Source: Paeniglutamicibacter sp. Y32M11
GTDB lineage: Bacteria > Actinomycetota > Actinomycetes > Actinomycetales > Micrococcaceae
Direction of reading: 5' to 3'
Length of the DNA: 64,000 nt
NCBI RefSeq assembly: GCF_019285735.1
Contig: NZ_CP079107.1
Coordinates: 1,860,001-1,924,000 of the forward strand
Below the pieces are notes generated by a model. That model was not told the origin of the DNA and ran no database searches. It was given only the letters and a program-made list of their open reading frames with translations. Every line of letters begins with the position of its first letter. Position 1 is the first letter of the stretch. Position numbers and translations under genes: made by a program. Below are positions 28,063 through 37,958 of this stretch, one piece after another.

Positions 28063-29613
28063 CTACGCGAGGTCTGCGGAAGACTTCTGCAGCGTCTCGA
28101 GCCACAAACGACGAGCGTCAAGTGCTTCCTGAGCCGCCTTGATCTTGGACTCGACGCCCTTGGCCTGTGCCTTGGCCAGGTCGGCTTCCAGTCCGGCGAT
28201 GGCATCTTCGAGCTGGGTCAGCATCGAGTTTGAGCGTGCCTTGGTCTCCGGGTTGGACCGGCGCCACTGCTCGTCCTCGGCCGAACGAACTGCCTCTTCA
28301 ACCTGACGCAGCGAGGATTCAACGCGCTGCATGTCGGCGCGCGGCACCTTGCCAGCTGCTTCCCAACGATCGCGAATCGAATCCAGCAACTTCTTGGTGG
28401 AGTTCAGATCCTTGATCGGCAGCAGGGCCTTGGCCTCAACAAGCAGGGCCTCCTTGACGATGAGGTTCGCACCGAACTCCTCGTCAATGGCGGCGTTCGC
28501 GTTCAGGCGGGCCTCGAAGAAGACGTCCTGGGCGGCGCGGAAGCGAGCCCAGAGAGCGTCATCATCCTTGCGCGAAGCGCGCTTGGAGGACTTCCACTCA
28601 TCCATCAGACGGCGGTACTCCCCGGCGGTGACTCCCCAGTCCGTGGAGCTGGAGAGCTCTTCGGCACGGGCAATCAATGCTTCCTTGGCGCCCTTGGCCT
28701 CGGAGTTGGTGGCATCAAGCTGCGAGAAGTACGCACGACGGTGACGATCAAAGGTCGTGCGAGCCCCGCGGAATCGCTTCCACAAGGAATCCTCGGTGGA
28801 ACGTCCCAGACGCACGCCCGACTTCTGTGCGGTCTTCCACGCATCAAAGAGATCGTTCATACGGTTTGAACCCTGCTTCCACTGAACAGTGGAGGGATCC
28901 AGAGCGGCCAGGGCCTCGGCCTCGGCAACGATGGCCTCGCGGGCGGCCAGCTCGGTGGCTCGCAGCTCGTCGGTGGCCTTGCGCTCGGCAGCAACCAGAG
29001 TTGCAACGGCACCGCGGGCGGTTTCGATGCGAGCTTCCAGGGCCGGGATATCGCCAACCATGGTCCGCTCGGCAACCGTGGCGGCCAAGTGATCAAGGGT
29101 CTTGTTCATGTCCGAGCTCGGGGCCTTAGCCGCAACACGCTGCTCCAGGAGCATCAGTGCGGAGACGACCTCGTCGTGCTTACGCACGAAGTATGCCAGT
29201 GCCTCTTCGGCCGTGGCATCGGGGTACTGACCCACCGGGTGTTCGGTGCCATCAATGATGACAAAAACATGGCCGTCTTCGGAAACGCGGCTGATCTTGG
29301 CGGCGTCTTCCAACGGGGTGGAGAAGGTTGGGGGAGCTGCTACCGGGGCAGGGGCCTTGGCTGCGTGCTTTCCGGCCGGACGCGGCGCCCGGGGGGAAGG
29401 GACCATGGCTGCGGGGCTCGGTGCTGCTGTGGGGGTCGGCGCCTGTTCGGCTGCCGGGGTTTCTTCCGTCGCCGGTGCTTCTTGGGCGGCGGGCTCTGTA
29501 ACCGGAGTTACCTCCGTAGCTGCCTCGGACTGAGCCGGGGTGCTTTCGGGTTGCTGCTCCTCGGCCATTGCTGCTGGCTGGAGATTGTCGTCGGATTGCT
29601 GACTGGTGGTCAC
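28063..29613 (-). CDS. DUF349-repeat coiled-coil protein
   Basis: From GTG 29613 (AAAGAG upstream) the product is 516 residues. The first 110 are Pro/Ala/Glu-rich low complexity. A short conserved block (FVIIDGTEHPVGQYPDATA) follows, then several DUF349 units rich in Trp and basic/acidic helix (DLFDAWKTAQKSG, LMDEWKSSKRASRKDDDALW, SIRDRWEAAGKVPRADM). Function is not established for the family; a nucleic-acid or ribosome-associated role has been suggested. Its place between rel and hisS is typical of Micrococcaceae. An upstream in-frame extension to 29829 lacks any start signal. Confidence 0.88.
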   Translation of the reverse strand: MTTSQQSDDNLQPAAMAEEQQPESTPAQSEAATEVTPVTEPAAQEAPATEETPAAEQAPTPTAAPSPAAMVPSPRAPRPAGKHAAKAPAPVAAPPTFSTPLEDAAKISRVSEDGHVFVIIDGTEHPVGQYPDATAEEALAYFVRKHDEVVSALMLLEQRVAAKAPSSDMNKTLDHLAATVAERTMVGDIPALEARIETARGAVATLVAAERKATDELRATELAAREAIVAEAEALAALDPSTVQWKQGSNRMNDLFDAWKTAQKSGVRLGRSTEDSLWKRFRGARTTFDRHRRAYFSQLDATNSEAKGAKEALIARAEELSSSTDWGVTAGEYRRLMDEWKSSKRASRKDDDALWARFRAAQDVFFEARLNANAAIDEEFGANLIVKEALLVEAKALLPIKDLNSTKKLLDSIRDRWEAAGKVPRADMQRVESSLRQVEEAVRSAEDEQWRRSNPETKARSNSMLTQLEDAIAGLEADLAKAQAKGVESKIKAAQEALDARRLWLETLQKSSADLA

Positions 29614-29881
29614 CGCTGAAACTCTTTCGCTTAGGTTCGGCCCCGGTAATATGCACCGGGGCACAACTGTCTCCGCCACTTTACCCGTCCGCTTGTGCCA
29701 TTTGGTACTCTGCCGCGGTAAATCGATGCGCGAATAGCGTGGTTTCGCGCTCGGCGCAGTCACACCCCCAGTAGACTTGTGAGCGCCGTGGGCCCATAAA
29801 GCACCAGCATTCAGTACTGCTCGTCGCATCGGGCCAACATCACGGCATCAGCTTTCCCTCTTCTATAGGAGTACAGACTTC

Positions 29882-31219
29882 ATGGCACGCAAGGCCTCAC
29901 TATCCGGCTTCCCCGAATGGCTTCCACAGGAGCGCGCGGTGGAACAGCATGTATTGGACACGCTGCGTCGGATCTTCGAGCTGCATGGTTTTGGCAACAT
30001 TGAGACCCGTGCCGTGGAAACCGTTGGACAGCTCCTGCGTAAGGGCGAGATCGACAAGGAGGTCTACGGGCTTTCCCGTCTGGCCGCCGAGGAGTCGGCA
30101 AAAAACGACCCGAACGCCCTGGCCCTGCACTTTGACCTCACCGTCCCCTTCGCCCGCTACGTGGTGGAGAACGCCGGGCACTTGGCCTTCCCGTTCCGTC
30201 GTTACCAGATGCAAAAGGTCTGGCGTGGTGAACGCCCGCAGGACGGTCGTTTCCGCGAATTCACTCAGGCCGACATCGACGTGGTCGGCGACGGCGAGCT
30301 GCCCTTCCGTTACGACGTGGAGCTGGCCCTGGTGATCGCCGAGGCTCTCTCGGCCCTGCCCATCGGGGACTTCCGGCTGCGGGTGAATAACCGCAAATTG
30401 GCCGAAGGCTTCTACCTTGGACTGGGTCTGAGCGACACCGCCGGGGTATTGCGTTCCATCGACAAGCTCGAAAAGATCGGTGCCGCCAAGGTTGCCGAGG
30501 CGCTTAAAACCGAATTGGGTGCCACCGACGAACAGGCTGCCGCGGCGTTGTCGCTGGCGCAGATTTGCACCGACGATATCTCCTTCGTGGACCAGGTGCG
30601 GGCACTGGGCGTGAGCCACCCGCTCCTCGAAGAAGGACTTGACGAGCTCTCGCAGGTCATCGAGGCAGCGGTGCGTCGGGCCCCGGGCAAGGTAGTTGCC
30701 GATCTGTCGATCGCCCGCGGTCTGGATTATTACACCGGCACCGTTTACGAGACGGTGCTGGTTGGCCACGAATCACTGGGCTCCATTTGCTCGGGTGGTC
30801 GCTATGAGTCACTGGCCTCCACCGGTAAGAAAAACTACCCGGGTGTGGGGCTGTCCATCGGCGTGACCCGCCTGGTCTCTCGCATGCTGGCCGAGGAAAC
30901 CGCCACCGCAGCACGCACTGTACCCTCCGCGGTGCTGGTGACGCTGGCCAACGACGATTCCTGGAACGAGGCGCAGGATGTTGCAGCGGAACTTCGCGGC
31001 CGCGGAATCGCCTGCGAAGTGGCTGCCAAGGCAGACAAATTCGGCAAGCAGATCAAGTACGCCGATAAGCGCGGCATCCCCTTCGTCTGGTTCACCTCTC
31101 CCGAGGGCACCCATGAGGTCAAGGACATCCGCACCGGCGAACAGATCTCGGCTAACCCAACCACCTGGATCCCCGCCGCCGAGGACCTGCTCAATACGAT
31201 CACGGCGAACCGCGACTAA
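29882..31219 (+). CDS. hisS: Histidyl-tRNA synthetase
   Basis: A class II synthetase of 445 residues that charges tRNA-His. It shows motif 2 (RYQMQKVWRGERPQDGRFREFTQAD), the histidine loops (GLDYYTGTVYE near 285 and CSGGRYESL), motif 3 (GVGLSIGVTRL), and a C-terminal anticodon-binding domain ending near WIPAAEDLLNTI. The sequence is of the branch common in actinobacteria. The ATG has TATAGGAGTA upstream. It is divergent from the DUF349 gene. Confidence 0.97.
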   Translation: MARKASLSGFPEWLPQERAVEQHVLDTLRRIFELHGFGNIETRAVETVGQLLRKGEIDKEVYGLSRLAAEESAKNDPNALALHFDLTVPFARYVVENAGHLAFPFRRYQMQKVWRGERPQDGRFREFTQADIDVVGDGELPFRYDVELALVIAEALSALPIGDFRLRVNNRKLAEGFYLGLGLSDTAGVLRSIDKLEKIGAAKVAEALKTELGATDEQAAAALSLAQICTDDISFVDQVRALGVSHPLLEEGLDELSQVIEAAVRRAPGKVVADLSIARGLDYYTGTVYETVLVGHESLGSICSGGRYESLASTGKKNYPGVGLSIGVTRLVSRMLAEETATAARTVPSAVLVTLANDDSWNEAQDVAAELRGRGIACEVAAKADKFGKQIKYADKRGIPFVWFTSPEGTHEVKDIRTGEQISANPTTWIPAAEDLLNTITANRD

Positions 31220-31233
31220 TCCCAACACAGCGT

Positions 31234-31294
31234 CCCAATGCCCACCGTTTGAGGCCGACTCGTGGTGAGTCAGCCCACAACGATGGGCATTGGG
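31234..31294. terminator. Long hairpin between hisS and aspS
   Basis: CCCAATGCCCA (31234-31244) pairs with TGGGCATTGGG (31284-31294). The 39-base loop contains its own small hairpin (ACTCG..TGAGT region). There is no T-run. It may attenuate hisS transcription or be an mRNA structure ahead of aspS. Confidence 0.5.
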
Positions 31295-31439
31295 GCAACT
31301 TGGGTCTGCCGCTAACGGTAAACTCGCACATAGATTCTTCCCAATTCCGCACCCCGCGGGCGCTGCGCTGAAAATAGTGGCGGCAGCCCGAACCCGGGAA
31401 CCCAACGCGGAAATTTGCACCTTTGTAGAAAGGAATGCA

Positions 31440-33242
31440 GTGCTACGCACTCATCAGCTCGGCACCTTGAGCGCCGAGAACATCGGAGAAACAGTCACCC
31501 TTACCGGTTGGGTGGCCCGCCGCCGCGACCACGGCGGGGTCGCCTTCCTAGATTTGCGTGATGCCTCGGGCTTCGCCCAGGTAGTGGTGCGCGATGAGGA
31601 AGATTTCCACCCGCTGCGCAACGAATTCGTTCTGCAGATCACCGGCAAGGTCGAACGTCGTCCCGAGGGCAACGAGAACCCCGCACTGGCCACCGGTCAG
31701 ATCGAGGTCATCGCCGATTCCGTGGTGGTGCTGAACACCTCCGCTCCGCTGCCCTTCCAGATTGATGAGCACGTAGAGGTTGGTGAGGAGGCGCGCCTGC
31801 GCCACCGCTACCTGGACCTTCGCCGTCCCACCCCGAGCCGCAACATTCGCCTGCGCTCCGAGGCCAACCGCATCGCCCGCAACCTGTTGCACGATGACGG
31901 TTTTGTGGAAATCGAAACCCCAACGCTGACCCGTTCCACCCCCGAGGGTGCCCGCGACTTCTTGGTCCCGGCACGTCTGGCTCCGGGCTCCTGGTACGCA
32001 CTGCCGCAGTCCCCGCAGCTGTTCAAGCAGCTACTGCAGGTTGGTGGCTTTGAGAAGTACTACCAGATCGCTCGCTGCTACCGCGATGAGGACTTCCGCG
32101 CCGATCGCCAGCCGGAATTCACCCAGCTGGACATCGAGGCATCGTTTGTCGAGCAGGATGACATCATCGCCCTTGGCGAGTCGCTGGTGCAGGCCATCTG
32201 GAAGCTGATCGACGTCGAGATCCCGACCCCGATCGCCCGCATCACTTACCACGAGGCCATGGCCAAGTACGGTTCGGATAAGCCGGATCTGCGCTTCGGC
32301 CTTGAGCTGAGTGACATGACCGAATTCTTCAAGGACACCGAATTCGGCGTCTTCAAGGCCTCGCACGTCGGTGCCGTGGTCATGCCCGGCGGCGCCTCAC
32401 AGCCCCGCCGCACCCTGGACGGCTGGCAGGAATTTGCCAAGCAGCGTGGGCACAAGGGTCTGGCCTATGTCCTCTACAAGGAGGATGGCGAGCTCGCCGG
32501 CCCGGTCGCTAAGAACCTGACCGACGTTGAGCGCGCCGGATTGGCCGAGGCCACCGGAGCCAAGCCCGGTGACTGCATCTTCTTCGCCGCCGGCGAGAAG
32601 AACGAGGCACGCGCCCTGTTGGGTGCCGCCCGCGTGGAAATCGGTCACCGCACCGGCCTGATCAAGGAGGGCGACTGGGCCTTCGTGTGGGTTGTTGACG
32701 CTCCCATGTTCGAGCCCGCAGCGGCAGCGGTCGCCTCCGGAGACGTGGCAGTGGGAACCGGTGCCTGGACCGCCGTGCACCACGCATTTACCTCACCGAA
32801 GCCCGAATTCATGGATACGTTCGACACGGATCCGGAAAACGCCTTGGCCTACGCCTACGACATCGTGTGCAACGGCAACGAAATTGGTGGCGGCTCGATC
32901 CGTATCCATCAGGCCGATGTGCAGCAGCGCGTCTTCAAGATGATGGGTATCGACGAGGAAGCCGCGCAGGAGAAGTTCGGCTTCCTGCTCGAGGGCTTCA
33001 AGTTTGGTGCCCCTCCGCACGGAGGAATCGCCCTGGGTTGGGACCGTGTGTTGCAATTGCTCACCGGTTCGGACTCGATCCGCGACGTTATCGCTTTCCC
33101 GAAGACCGGTGGCGGCTTCGATCCGCTGACCAGTGCTCCGGCGCCGATTACGGCCCAGCAGCGCAAGGAAGCCGGCGTTGATACGAAGCCGGAGGCCAAG
33201 AAGGCCGAGACCAACGAATCGGCCAAGGTCGAAGCAAAGTAG
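31440..33242 (+). CDS. aspS: Aspartyl-tRNA synthetase
   Basis: From GTG 31440 (AAAGGA upstream) the product is 600 residues: an N-terminal OB-fold anticodon domain ([19 protein letters not shown]), class II motif 2 ([18 protein letters not shown]), the bacterial GAD insertion (about 300-410), and motif 3 ([16 protein letters not shown]). A charged Lys/Glu-rich tail ends it. Whether it also charges tRNA-Asn cannot be read directly. The frame extends upstream to 31290 without a supporting ribosome site. Confidence 0.97.
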   Translation: MLRTHQLGTLSAENIGETVTLTGWVARRRDHGGVAFLDLRDASGFAQVVVRDEEDFHPLRNEFVLQITGKVERRPEGNENPALATGQIEVIADSVVVLNTSAPLPFQIDEHVEVGEEARLRHRYLDLRRPTPSRNIRLRSEANRIARNLLHDDGFVEIETPTLTRSTPEGARDFLVPARLAPGSWYALPQSPQLFKQLLQVGGFEKYYQIARCYRDEDFRADRQPEFTQLDIEASFVEQDDIIALGESLVQAIWKLIDVEIPTPIARITYHEAMAKYGSDKPDLRFGLELSDMTEFFKDTEFGVFKASHVGAVVMPGGASQPRRTLDGWQEFAKQRGHKGLAYVLYKEDGELAGPVAKNLTDVERAGLAEATGAKPGDCIFFAAGEKNEARALLGAARVEIGHRTGLIKEGDWAFVWVVDAPMFEPAAAAVASGDVAVGTGAWTAVHHAFTSPKPEFMDTFDTDPENALAYAYDIVCNGNEIGGGSIRIHQADVQQRVFKMMGIDEEAAQEKFGFLLEGFKFGAPPHGGIALGWDRVLQLLTGSDSIRDVIAFPKTGGGFDPLTSAPAPITAQQRKEAGVDTKPEAKKAETNESAKVEAK

Positions 33243-33270
33243 TCTCACTCCCGCCAACCGCGGGATCTTA

Positions 33271-33310
33271 AGAGGGCACCCACCGCATACGGTGGGTGCC
33301 CTCTTTCGCG
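33271..33310 (+). terminator. Intrinsic terminator after aspS
   Basis: AGAGGGCACCCACCG (33271-33285) pairs with CGGTGGGTGCCCTCT (33290-33304), loop CATA, followed by TTCGCGTTC. Confidence 0.88.
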
Positions 33311-33621
33311 TTCTCACTGAGATCGGGGGAGTGGCACGCTCGCTGGCTTCGCGTATCTGTTTGCCGGTTCAGGATTCTTGATCTGCTGCCCGTTTGCTGT
33401 GCTACCTCGATGTGGAAACTACGGTCGAGAGGCTGGCGCTGCCGGCGAGCCGTGTGACCCGTGTCGGATTTGCTCAAGTCCTTGGCACGTGGGTGGGGAA
33501 AAGTCACCCACGATGGGGATAAAGCTGGTACTATTTTATATCTAGATAAATTTTTGACTTAGTCCGTATTTCGGCGGCGTGCGTACCGAACGTACCGCAC
33601 CAATTAGGGAAAGGCCACGAC
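33311..33621 (+). promoter_or_regulatory. Upstream region of the padR unit with AT-rich palindrome
   Basis: No gene is seen in these 311 bases. An 8-bp hairpin (CGTGGGTG 33488-33495, CACCCACG 33505-33512) precedes a markedly AT-rich stretch that contains the palindrome TATCTAGATA at 33539-33548. PadR repressors often bind AT-rich palindromes in their own promoters, so this is a candidate autoregulatory operator (inference). Confidence 0.4.
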
Positions 33622-33711
33622 ATGACCGCCTCATTCTCGAGTGCACCCAGTGCTCCTGGCCCCACAACGTCCGGGAAAAACCACAGAATTTCGGGGGAGT
33701 TCTCATGCTAA
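33622..33711 (+). CDS. 29-residue leader ORF overlapping the padR start
   Basis: ATG 33622 has the best ribosome site in the area (AGGGAAAGG at 33606-33614, 7 bases upstream). It opens a 29-codon frame, Ser/Pro/Thr-rich (MTASFSSAPSAPGP...EFSC), that stops at TAA 33709-33711, inside the padR start region (ATG 33705). The arrangement fits translational coupling of padR to the leader. Whether the peptide itself matters is unknown. Confidence 0.45.
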   Translation: MTASFSSAPSAPGPTTSGKNHRISGEFSC

Positions 33712-34031
33712 GCGGCGGCAAAGAATTCCCCAGCAGTTGGCAACGAGCACTGCTGCCGATGAGTTTGCTTGATGCGCTGGAGCAAACTCCCAACCACGGT
33801 TATGCGCTGGCTCAAATGCTTGAGGCTAGGGGATTCTCACCCATCAAGGGTTCCACGCTGTACCCGGCGTTGGTGAAGTTAGAAGCTGCGGGCTATATGG
33901 AGAGCACCTGGGAAGACGGCGATGGAGCACCGGGGCGCAAGGTCTATACACTCACCGGTACCGGCAGAGGACACCTCGCTGCGCAACGCGAACTCTGGTC
34001 GTTCTTCCGTGAGGCAGTGACACGACCATGA
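33705..34031 (+). CDS. PadR-family transcriptional regulator
   Basis: The 108-residue product has the PadR winged helix: MSLLDALEQTPNHGYALAQMLEARGF, KGSTLYPALVKLEAAGYMESTW, GAPGRKVYTLTGTGRGHL. These proteins repress genes for transporters or membrane proteins and respond to small ligands. ATG 33705 has GGGGGAG 6 bases upstream; a longer in-frame reading from 33579 is not supported. It is followed after 76 bases by a membrane protein gene, its likely target and partner. Confidence 0.92.
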   Translation: MLSGGKEFPSSWQRALLPMSLLDALEQTPNHGYALAQMLEARGFSPIKGSTLYPALVKLEAAGYMESTWEDGDGAPGRKVYTLTGTGRGHLAAQRELWSFFREAVTRP

Positions 34032-34107
34032 CGCAACAGATTTCTTGTCCTGACCAGCAGCCGCGGCAAGGACCATCCAGACACCACGCAACACACGGAG
34101 GAGCATC

Positions 34108-35226
34108 ATGAGCCACGAAACGCACAAAAAAACCGCGTGGAGCGATGAACTTGACCTGTGGACGCCCCAGGAACGTGAGTGGGCTGAACTCGCAGCGGCA
34201 TCCATGGTTTTTGCCGACGCATCGGCTGATGCCATTGGTCCTGCACTGGCAGAGGTCCGTAAGTCGGTGGCCGGCAGCGGCCAGACACCTACCGAGCTCT
34301 TCGGCGAGCCAGTACTCTTCGGGAGAACTCAAGGCAAGACCCTTCGTGCTCCCGTTACTGTCTTGGAGTCCGGCTTGCCCTTCCCCGGCGTCTCAAGCAC
34401 GATCGCAGGAATGCTGATGGGACTCGGGTTCCTAATATTTGTCCTCGGCATCTGGCTGGGATTCGACGAGGGATGGACGATGGCCAGTTTCACTGTTTCG
34501 GTCATGATCCTCTTCCCCGCCGTCTTCGTCCTGGTCGGCATCGGCCTGTGGGGATGGGTTCTGCGCACTCGCGGCCGACTCCGCACCGCCATAGTCATAT
34601 GGGCAAGCACGGTGCTCGCAACCGGTGGTCTCATCGCGATCGTTGCCAGTCAGGACGCCTGGAACGTCCCGGGACCACCGAACTGGGTCATGGCGCCAGT
34701 CGGTGCCGGACTGCTGATTCTTGGCCTTTTGAGCCCACATTCCAAGGACCGGGCATTGGAAGATGATGCCCAGTGGGACGACGAACGGTGGTTCACCCAT
34801 GCACAGGACCTGCTGCGTGGACGCTACCTCTTTTCCAAGGCTCAGGCGGTCGCGGCACTGCGAGAACCGCGCGAACATCGGAGACTTGCCGGGACACACC
34901 ATACTGCTGCGCAGGAATTCGGTAACGTGGAACTTTTTGCCGCCCAGCTTGCTCCGGGTGTTCGTACACCACTGCTGCGCGGAGTTGTGCTCCGTCGGGC
35001 CGGATTCAGTCTGGTGATCCTCTGCTTTGGAATTTCGATCGTCTCAGAGTTCATCAACGAACCAGTCGGCGCGTGGCTGATCACTAGGGCAGTTATCTGG
35101 ACTTTGCTCGCAGTGGGAATCATCGCCTCATGGTTACCCAGGCGCATGCGCGAAGACATTAAGGAAGCCGGCGACCTACGCAAAGCCGATGCCCATACCC
35201 TTTCGGGCGACGAGTCAAGAGACTGA
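34108..35226 (+). CDS. PadR-associated multi-spanning membrane protein
   Basis: The 372-residue product has an N-terminal soluble helical region (about 1-90), then about four membrane helices between residues 95 and 210, a soluble middle (215-290), and two final helices (about 295-345). A strong ribosome site (GGAGGAG) precedes ATG 34108. Pairs of padR with a membrane protein carrying an N-terminal helical domain are common in Firmicutes and actinobacteria and are thought to respond to envelope stress. No enzymatic motif is visible. Confidence 0.7.
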   Translation: MSHETHKKTAWSDELDLWTPQEREWAELAAASMVFADASADAIGPALAEVRKSVAGSGQTPTELFGEPVLFGRTQGKTLRAPVTVLESGLPFPGVSSTIAGMLMGLGFLIFVLGIWLGFDEGWTMASFTVSVMILFPAVFVLVGIGLWGWVLRTRGRLRTAIVIWASTVLATGGLIAIVASQDAWNVPGPPNWVMAPVGAGLLILGLLSPHSKDRALEDDAQWDDERWFTHAQDLLRGRYLFSKAQAVAALREPREHRRLAGTHHTAAQEFGNVELFAAQLAPGVRTPLLRGVVLRRAGFSLVILCFGISIVSEFINEPVGAWLITRAVIWTLLAVGIIASWLPRRMREDIKEAGDLRKADAHTLSGDESRD

Positions 35227-35259
35227 GGAACTTAACCCTCGGGTGAAGTTTTCTGGGTC

Positions 35260-35700
35260 CTAGCTCGGCAGGTCGTCGGTATCAACAATCAGCGTGTAGG
35301 GTCCCGAATTTACCAGCGAAACGTCCATCATCGCGCCAAATTGACCGGATTCAACGCGCGCGCCAAGGGCACGAAGTTCGGCCATGAATTGCTCATACAA
35401 CGGTTCGCTGACCGCTCCGGGAGCCGCGCCACTCCAGCCGGGACGCCGCCCCTTGCGAACATCGCCATAAAGCGTGAACTGGCTGATGACCAGAAGCGGA
35501 GCGTCTAGGTCCTCACAGGATTTCTCTCCGGTAAGCATGCGTAACCGCCAGACCTTCGCTGCCAGCTTCGCGGCCAACGCGGGAGTGTCGGTGTGGGTGA
35601 CGCCCAGCAGGACTACGAGTCCGGGCCCGTCAATCTTTCCGACGACAACTCCCTCGACCTCAACCGAGGCCCGGGACGCCACCTGCAGCACTGCGCGCAT
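35260..35700 (-). CDS. dtd: D-aminoacyl-tRNA deacylase
   Basis: Dtd removes D-amino acids (and glycine from tRNA-Ala) from mischarged tRNA. The 146-residue product has both signature motifs: SQFTLYGDVRKGRRP with the SQxT site near residue 78, and NSGPYTLIVDT with the Gly-cis-Pro pair near 136 that inserts into the partner subunit's active site. Length is normal. It is a single gene on the minus strand. Confidence 0.96.
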   Translation of the reverse strand: MRAVLQVASRASVEVEGVVVGKIDGPGLVVLLGVTHTDTPALAAKLAAKVWRLRMLTGEKSCEDLDAPLLVISQFTLYGDVRKGRRPGWSGAAPGAVSEPLYEQFMAELRALGARVESGQFGAMMDVSLVNSGPYTLIVDTDDLPS

Positions 35701-35937
35701 TATTCCACCTTCACATCGTGTGCCGAGGCCGGAGCCTAACGGCTGCCTAGACTCCTTCGAGCATGACGACTCTATCGATTAAATGGCATTGTTCGCATCT
35801 CGCTCCGAGCGATAGTACTGCCCCAACCACCTACCAGCCCCAGCGAAGGTGCCCGCTGGGGAACAACTCGGGAAGTCTTCACTTCCCCGCACATTGGACT
35901 TCTGCTCCGATAACTGAAGCGCGGACGCAGCAGACTT

Positions 35938-37662
35938 ATGGACATGGGCACACCAGTATCCTCGCCCCGTTTGGGGCTTGAACCGATCGCGGAGCTCGGC
36001 CAAAAAATGGCTGCAGCGGTTATGGGCTTCGCTGCGGCCTCCGAGCTACTACCGTTGGCCCCCTTGGATGCTGCGGGGTGCGCGACGTTGCTGGGCCTGT
36101 TGGAACGGCTCCAACGCAAGATCGCCTACACCCAGTTGGTCATCACTGCGCGAGCAGACGCCACGCAAATCCACCGTCTAGATCCGTTGCTGGCACAAGA
36201 AATCGACCTCATGGTCGCCGACCCGCAATGCTTGGCCAACGGTGAGAAGCAAATTCCCAGCGAAGTTCTGCGCGAAGGGATGGCGCCACAGCGCAACACT
36301 CAGGCCTTCATACAAGCGCATCTGCATATCTCCGCGCCCGAAGCCCGGCGGCGTCTCACCGGAGCGAAGCTATTGGTGGCTCCAGAGCGCCACGACATGG
36401 CAATCGAAGTACTTCCAGCTGCATCCAGATATCCGATCCTTGCGCAGGCTGCTGCCGATGGCAGTGCGGATGTTGGCAACCTCATCACCATTGCTGGCCA
36501 ATTGGATTCGATGCAGCCTCGCATCGAACCACGTGCCGACGCAGCCACTCTCAATACTGCTATCGAAGAAACGCTGGTTCACGAAGCCAGAACCGGGGAG
36601 CCCAAGTCGTGCGGTAAGGCTTTGCGCGACTGGGGAAGCTATCTTGCTGAACATGGCACGCCCCTGAGTGATGAGGAAATACGCTCCAAGAGGGGCATGT
36701 TCTTCCGCGGGTTACGCGACGGCAATGACGAGTACTTACTGCGTTGCGATCCGCTCGACAGTGAGGTCATCAGATCTTTCTGCGAGGCATGGACCAACCC
36801 TCGTTCGCAGAAATCCGCACCATTCTCCGCGTCAACATTGCCAAGCCCGGTTCCTGCCCAGAACGGGACAGTTTCCCGTTGGGATGAACGTTGCCAACCG
36901 GATACCGGGTCGGTTTCTGGGACCCCGACATTTTCGCCCGCTGGTGCGCCAATTCCCCAATGGGCGATGGCCGCAGATGCCAAGTCGGTGCCGTTGAGCC
37001 AGCTGGATTGTGGGCTTCCGCCAGACGGCTCAGGCTTTGAGTCATTAACGGATAAAGATCCGCGCAGCACCCCTCAATTGTGGCTCGATGCAATCATCGC
37101 GGCGTGTTCGGGCACAATAAACGGCAGTGACATGAGCCAGACGGGTGGAACCAAGGTGAAAATCAGTGTGCTGATCGGTTATCGCAGCCTGCTGGGACAA
37201 GCCGAAGATGCGGGACTGACAGCCGGTGGGCGACCGATCTCGGCAGAAAACATCAGAAGGCTTGCCTGCAACGCCGACATACTCCCCGCCGTTTTGGGAA
37301 CGGAAGGAGAAATTCTCAATCTGGGGCGTGAATCTCGAGGATTCTCTAAGGCACAACGAAAATCCATGGCGATCAGGGACAGAGGATGCATCTATCCTGG
37401 CTGCACCCGTACGGCCGCAACGTCAGAAGCCCATCACGTAAAGTCATGGCTCTCCGGTGGCGAAACCAGCGTCGCAAATAGTTCGACCCTGTGCCTTTAC
37501 CACCACCTTCAAGTGCACGCAGGACTCATCACGCTGCAATCCATCGGAGGAATTCCCTACGTCACAGCCATTGCTGGCCAGGCGCGCGGAGATCCGCAAC
37601 GCAATTTGTATTGGCACCCAGAATTGCGCACCGCGGGCTACACCCAGCCGATGTTTGACTGA
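35938..37662 (+). CDS. DUF222 / HNH endonuclease-domain protein
   Basis: The 574-residue product has a DUF222 helical region (about 30-400) and a C-terminal HNH module: GCIYPGCTRTAATSEAHHV near residues 482-500, a GGETSVANSSTLC stretch, then YHHLQVHAG. Such proteins are abundant, variable and often repeated in Micrococcaceae and mycobacteria, sometimes inside REP13E12-like repeats. Nuclease activity is predicted from the HNH motif, but the biological role is unknown. ATG 35938 has no clear ribosome site; ATG 35944 is also in phase. Confidence 0.85.
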   Translation: MDMGTPVSSPRLGLEPIAELGQKMAAAVMGFAAASELLPLAPLDAAGCATLLGLLERLQRKIAYTQLVITARADATQIHRLDPLLAQEIDLMVADPQCLANGEKQIPSEVLREGMAPQRNTQAFIQAHLHISAPEARRRLTGAKLLVAPERHDMAIEVLPAASRYPILAQAAADGSADVGNLITIAGQLDSMQPRIEPRADAATLNTAIEETLVHEARTGEPKSCGKALRDWGSYLAEHGTPLSDEEIRSKRGMFFRGLRDGNDEYLLRCDPLDSEVIRSFCEAWTNPRSQKSAPFSASTLPSPVPAQNGTVSRWDERCQPDTGSVSGTPTFSPAGAPIPQWAMAADAKSVPLSQLDCGLPPDGSGFESLTDKDPRSTPQLWLDAIIAACSGTINGSDMSQTGGTKVKISVLIGYRSLLGQAEDAGLTAGGRPISAENIRRLACNADILPAVLGTEGEILNLGRESRGFSKAQRKSMAIRDRGCIYPGCTRTAATSEAHHVKSWLSGGETSVANSSTLCLYHHLQVHAGLITLQSIGGIPYVTAIAGQARGDPQRNLYWHPELRTAGYTQPMFD

Positions 37663-37958
37663 CTCCGGCGTTCATCTGTCATTGCGCGGGCGGAGTCTCG
37701 CTGCTTTTGATCTCCCGGGCGCTCTCATTTCCTGCAACTGAGAGGGACAACCCCCAAGTCCTTCAAAACGTTGGGACATGGCAGCACCCGGGGCCCTTGT
37801 TAATATCAGGTCGACACGAGCGTCGATGAGGAATCTGCGATTCGCCAACCCTGTGAACGCAGAAAATTCCGTCACAGATGACACCTTTGGGCCCCGCAAC
37901 CACTGGAGGCTCGGCGTCCTTGAACTATGGGTGGTCGCCCCTGAACTAGGCTGGGGGA
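37663..37958. other. Non-coding stretch between the HNH gene and rarA
   Basis: About 300 bases with no convincing ORF, RNA or terminator. It presumably holds the rarA promoter. Confidence 0.4.
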
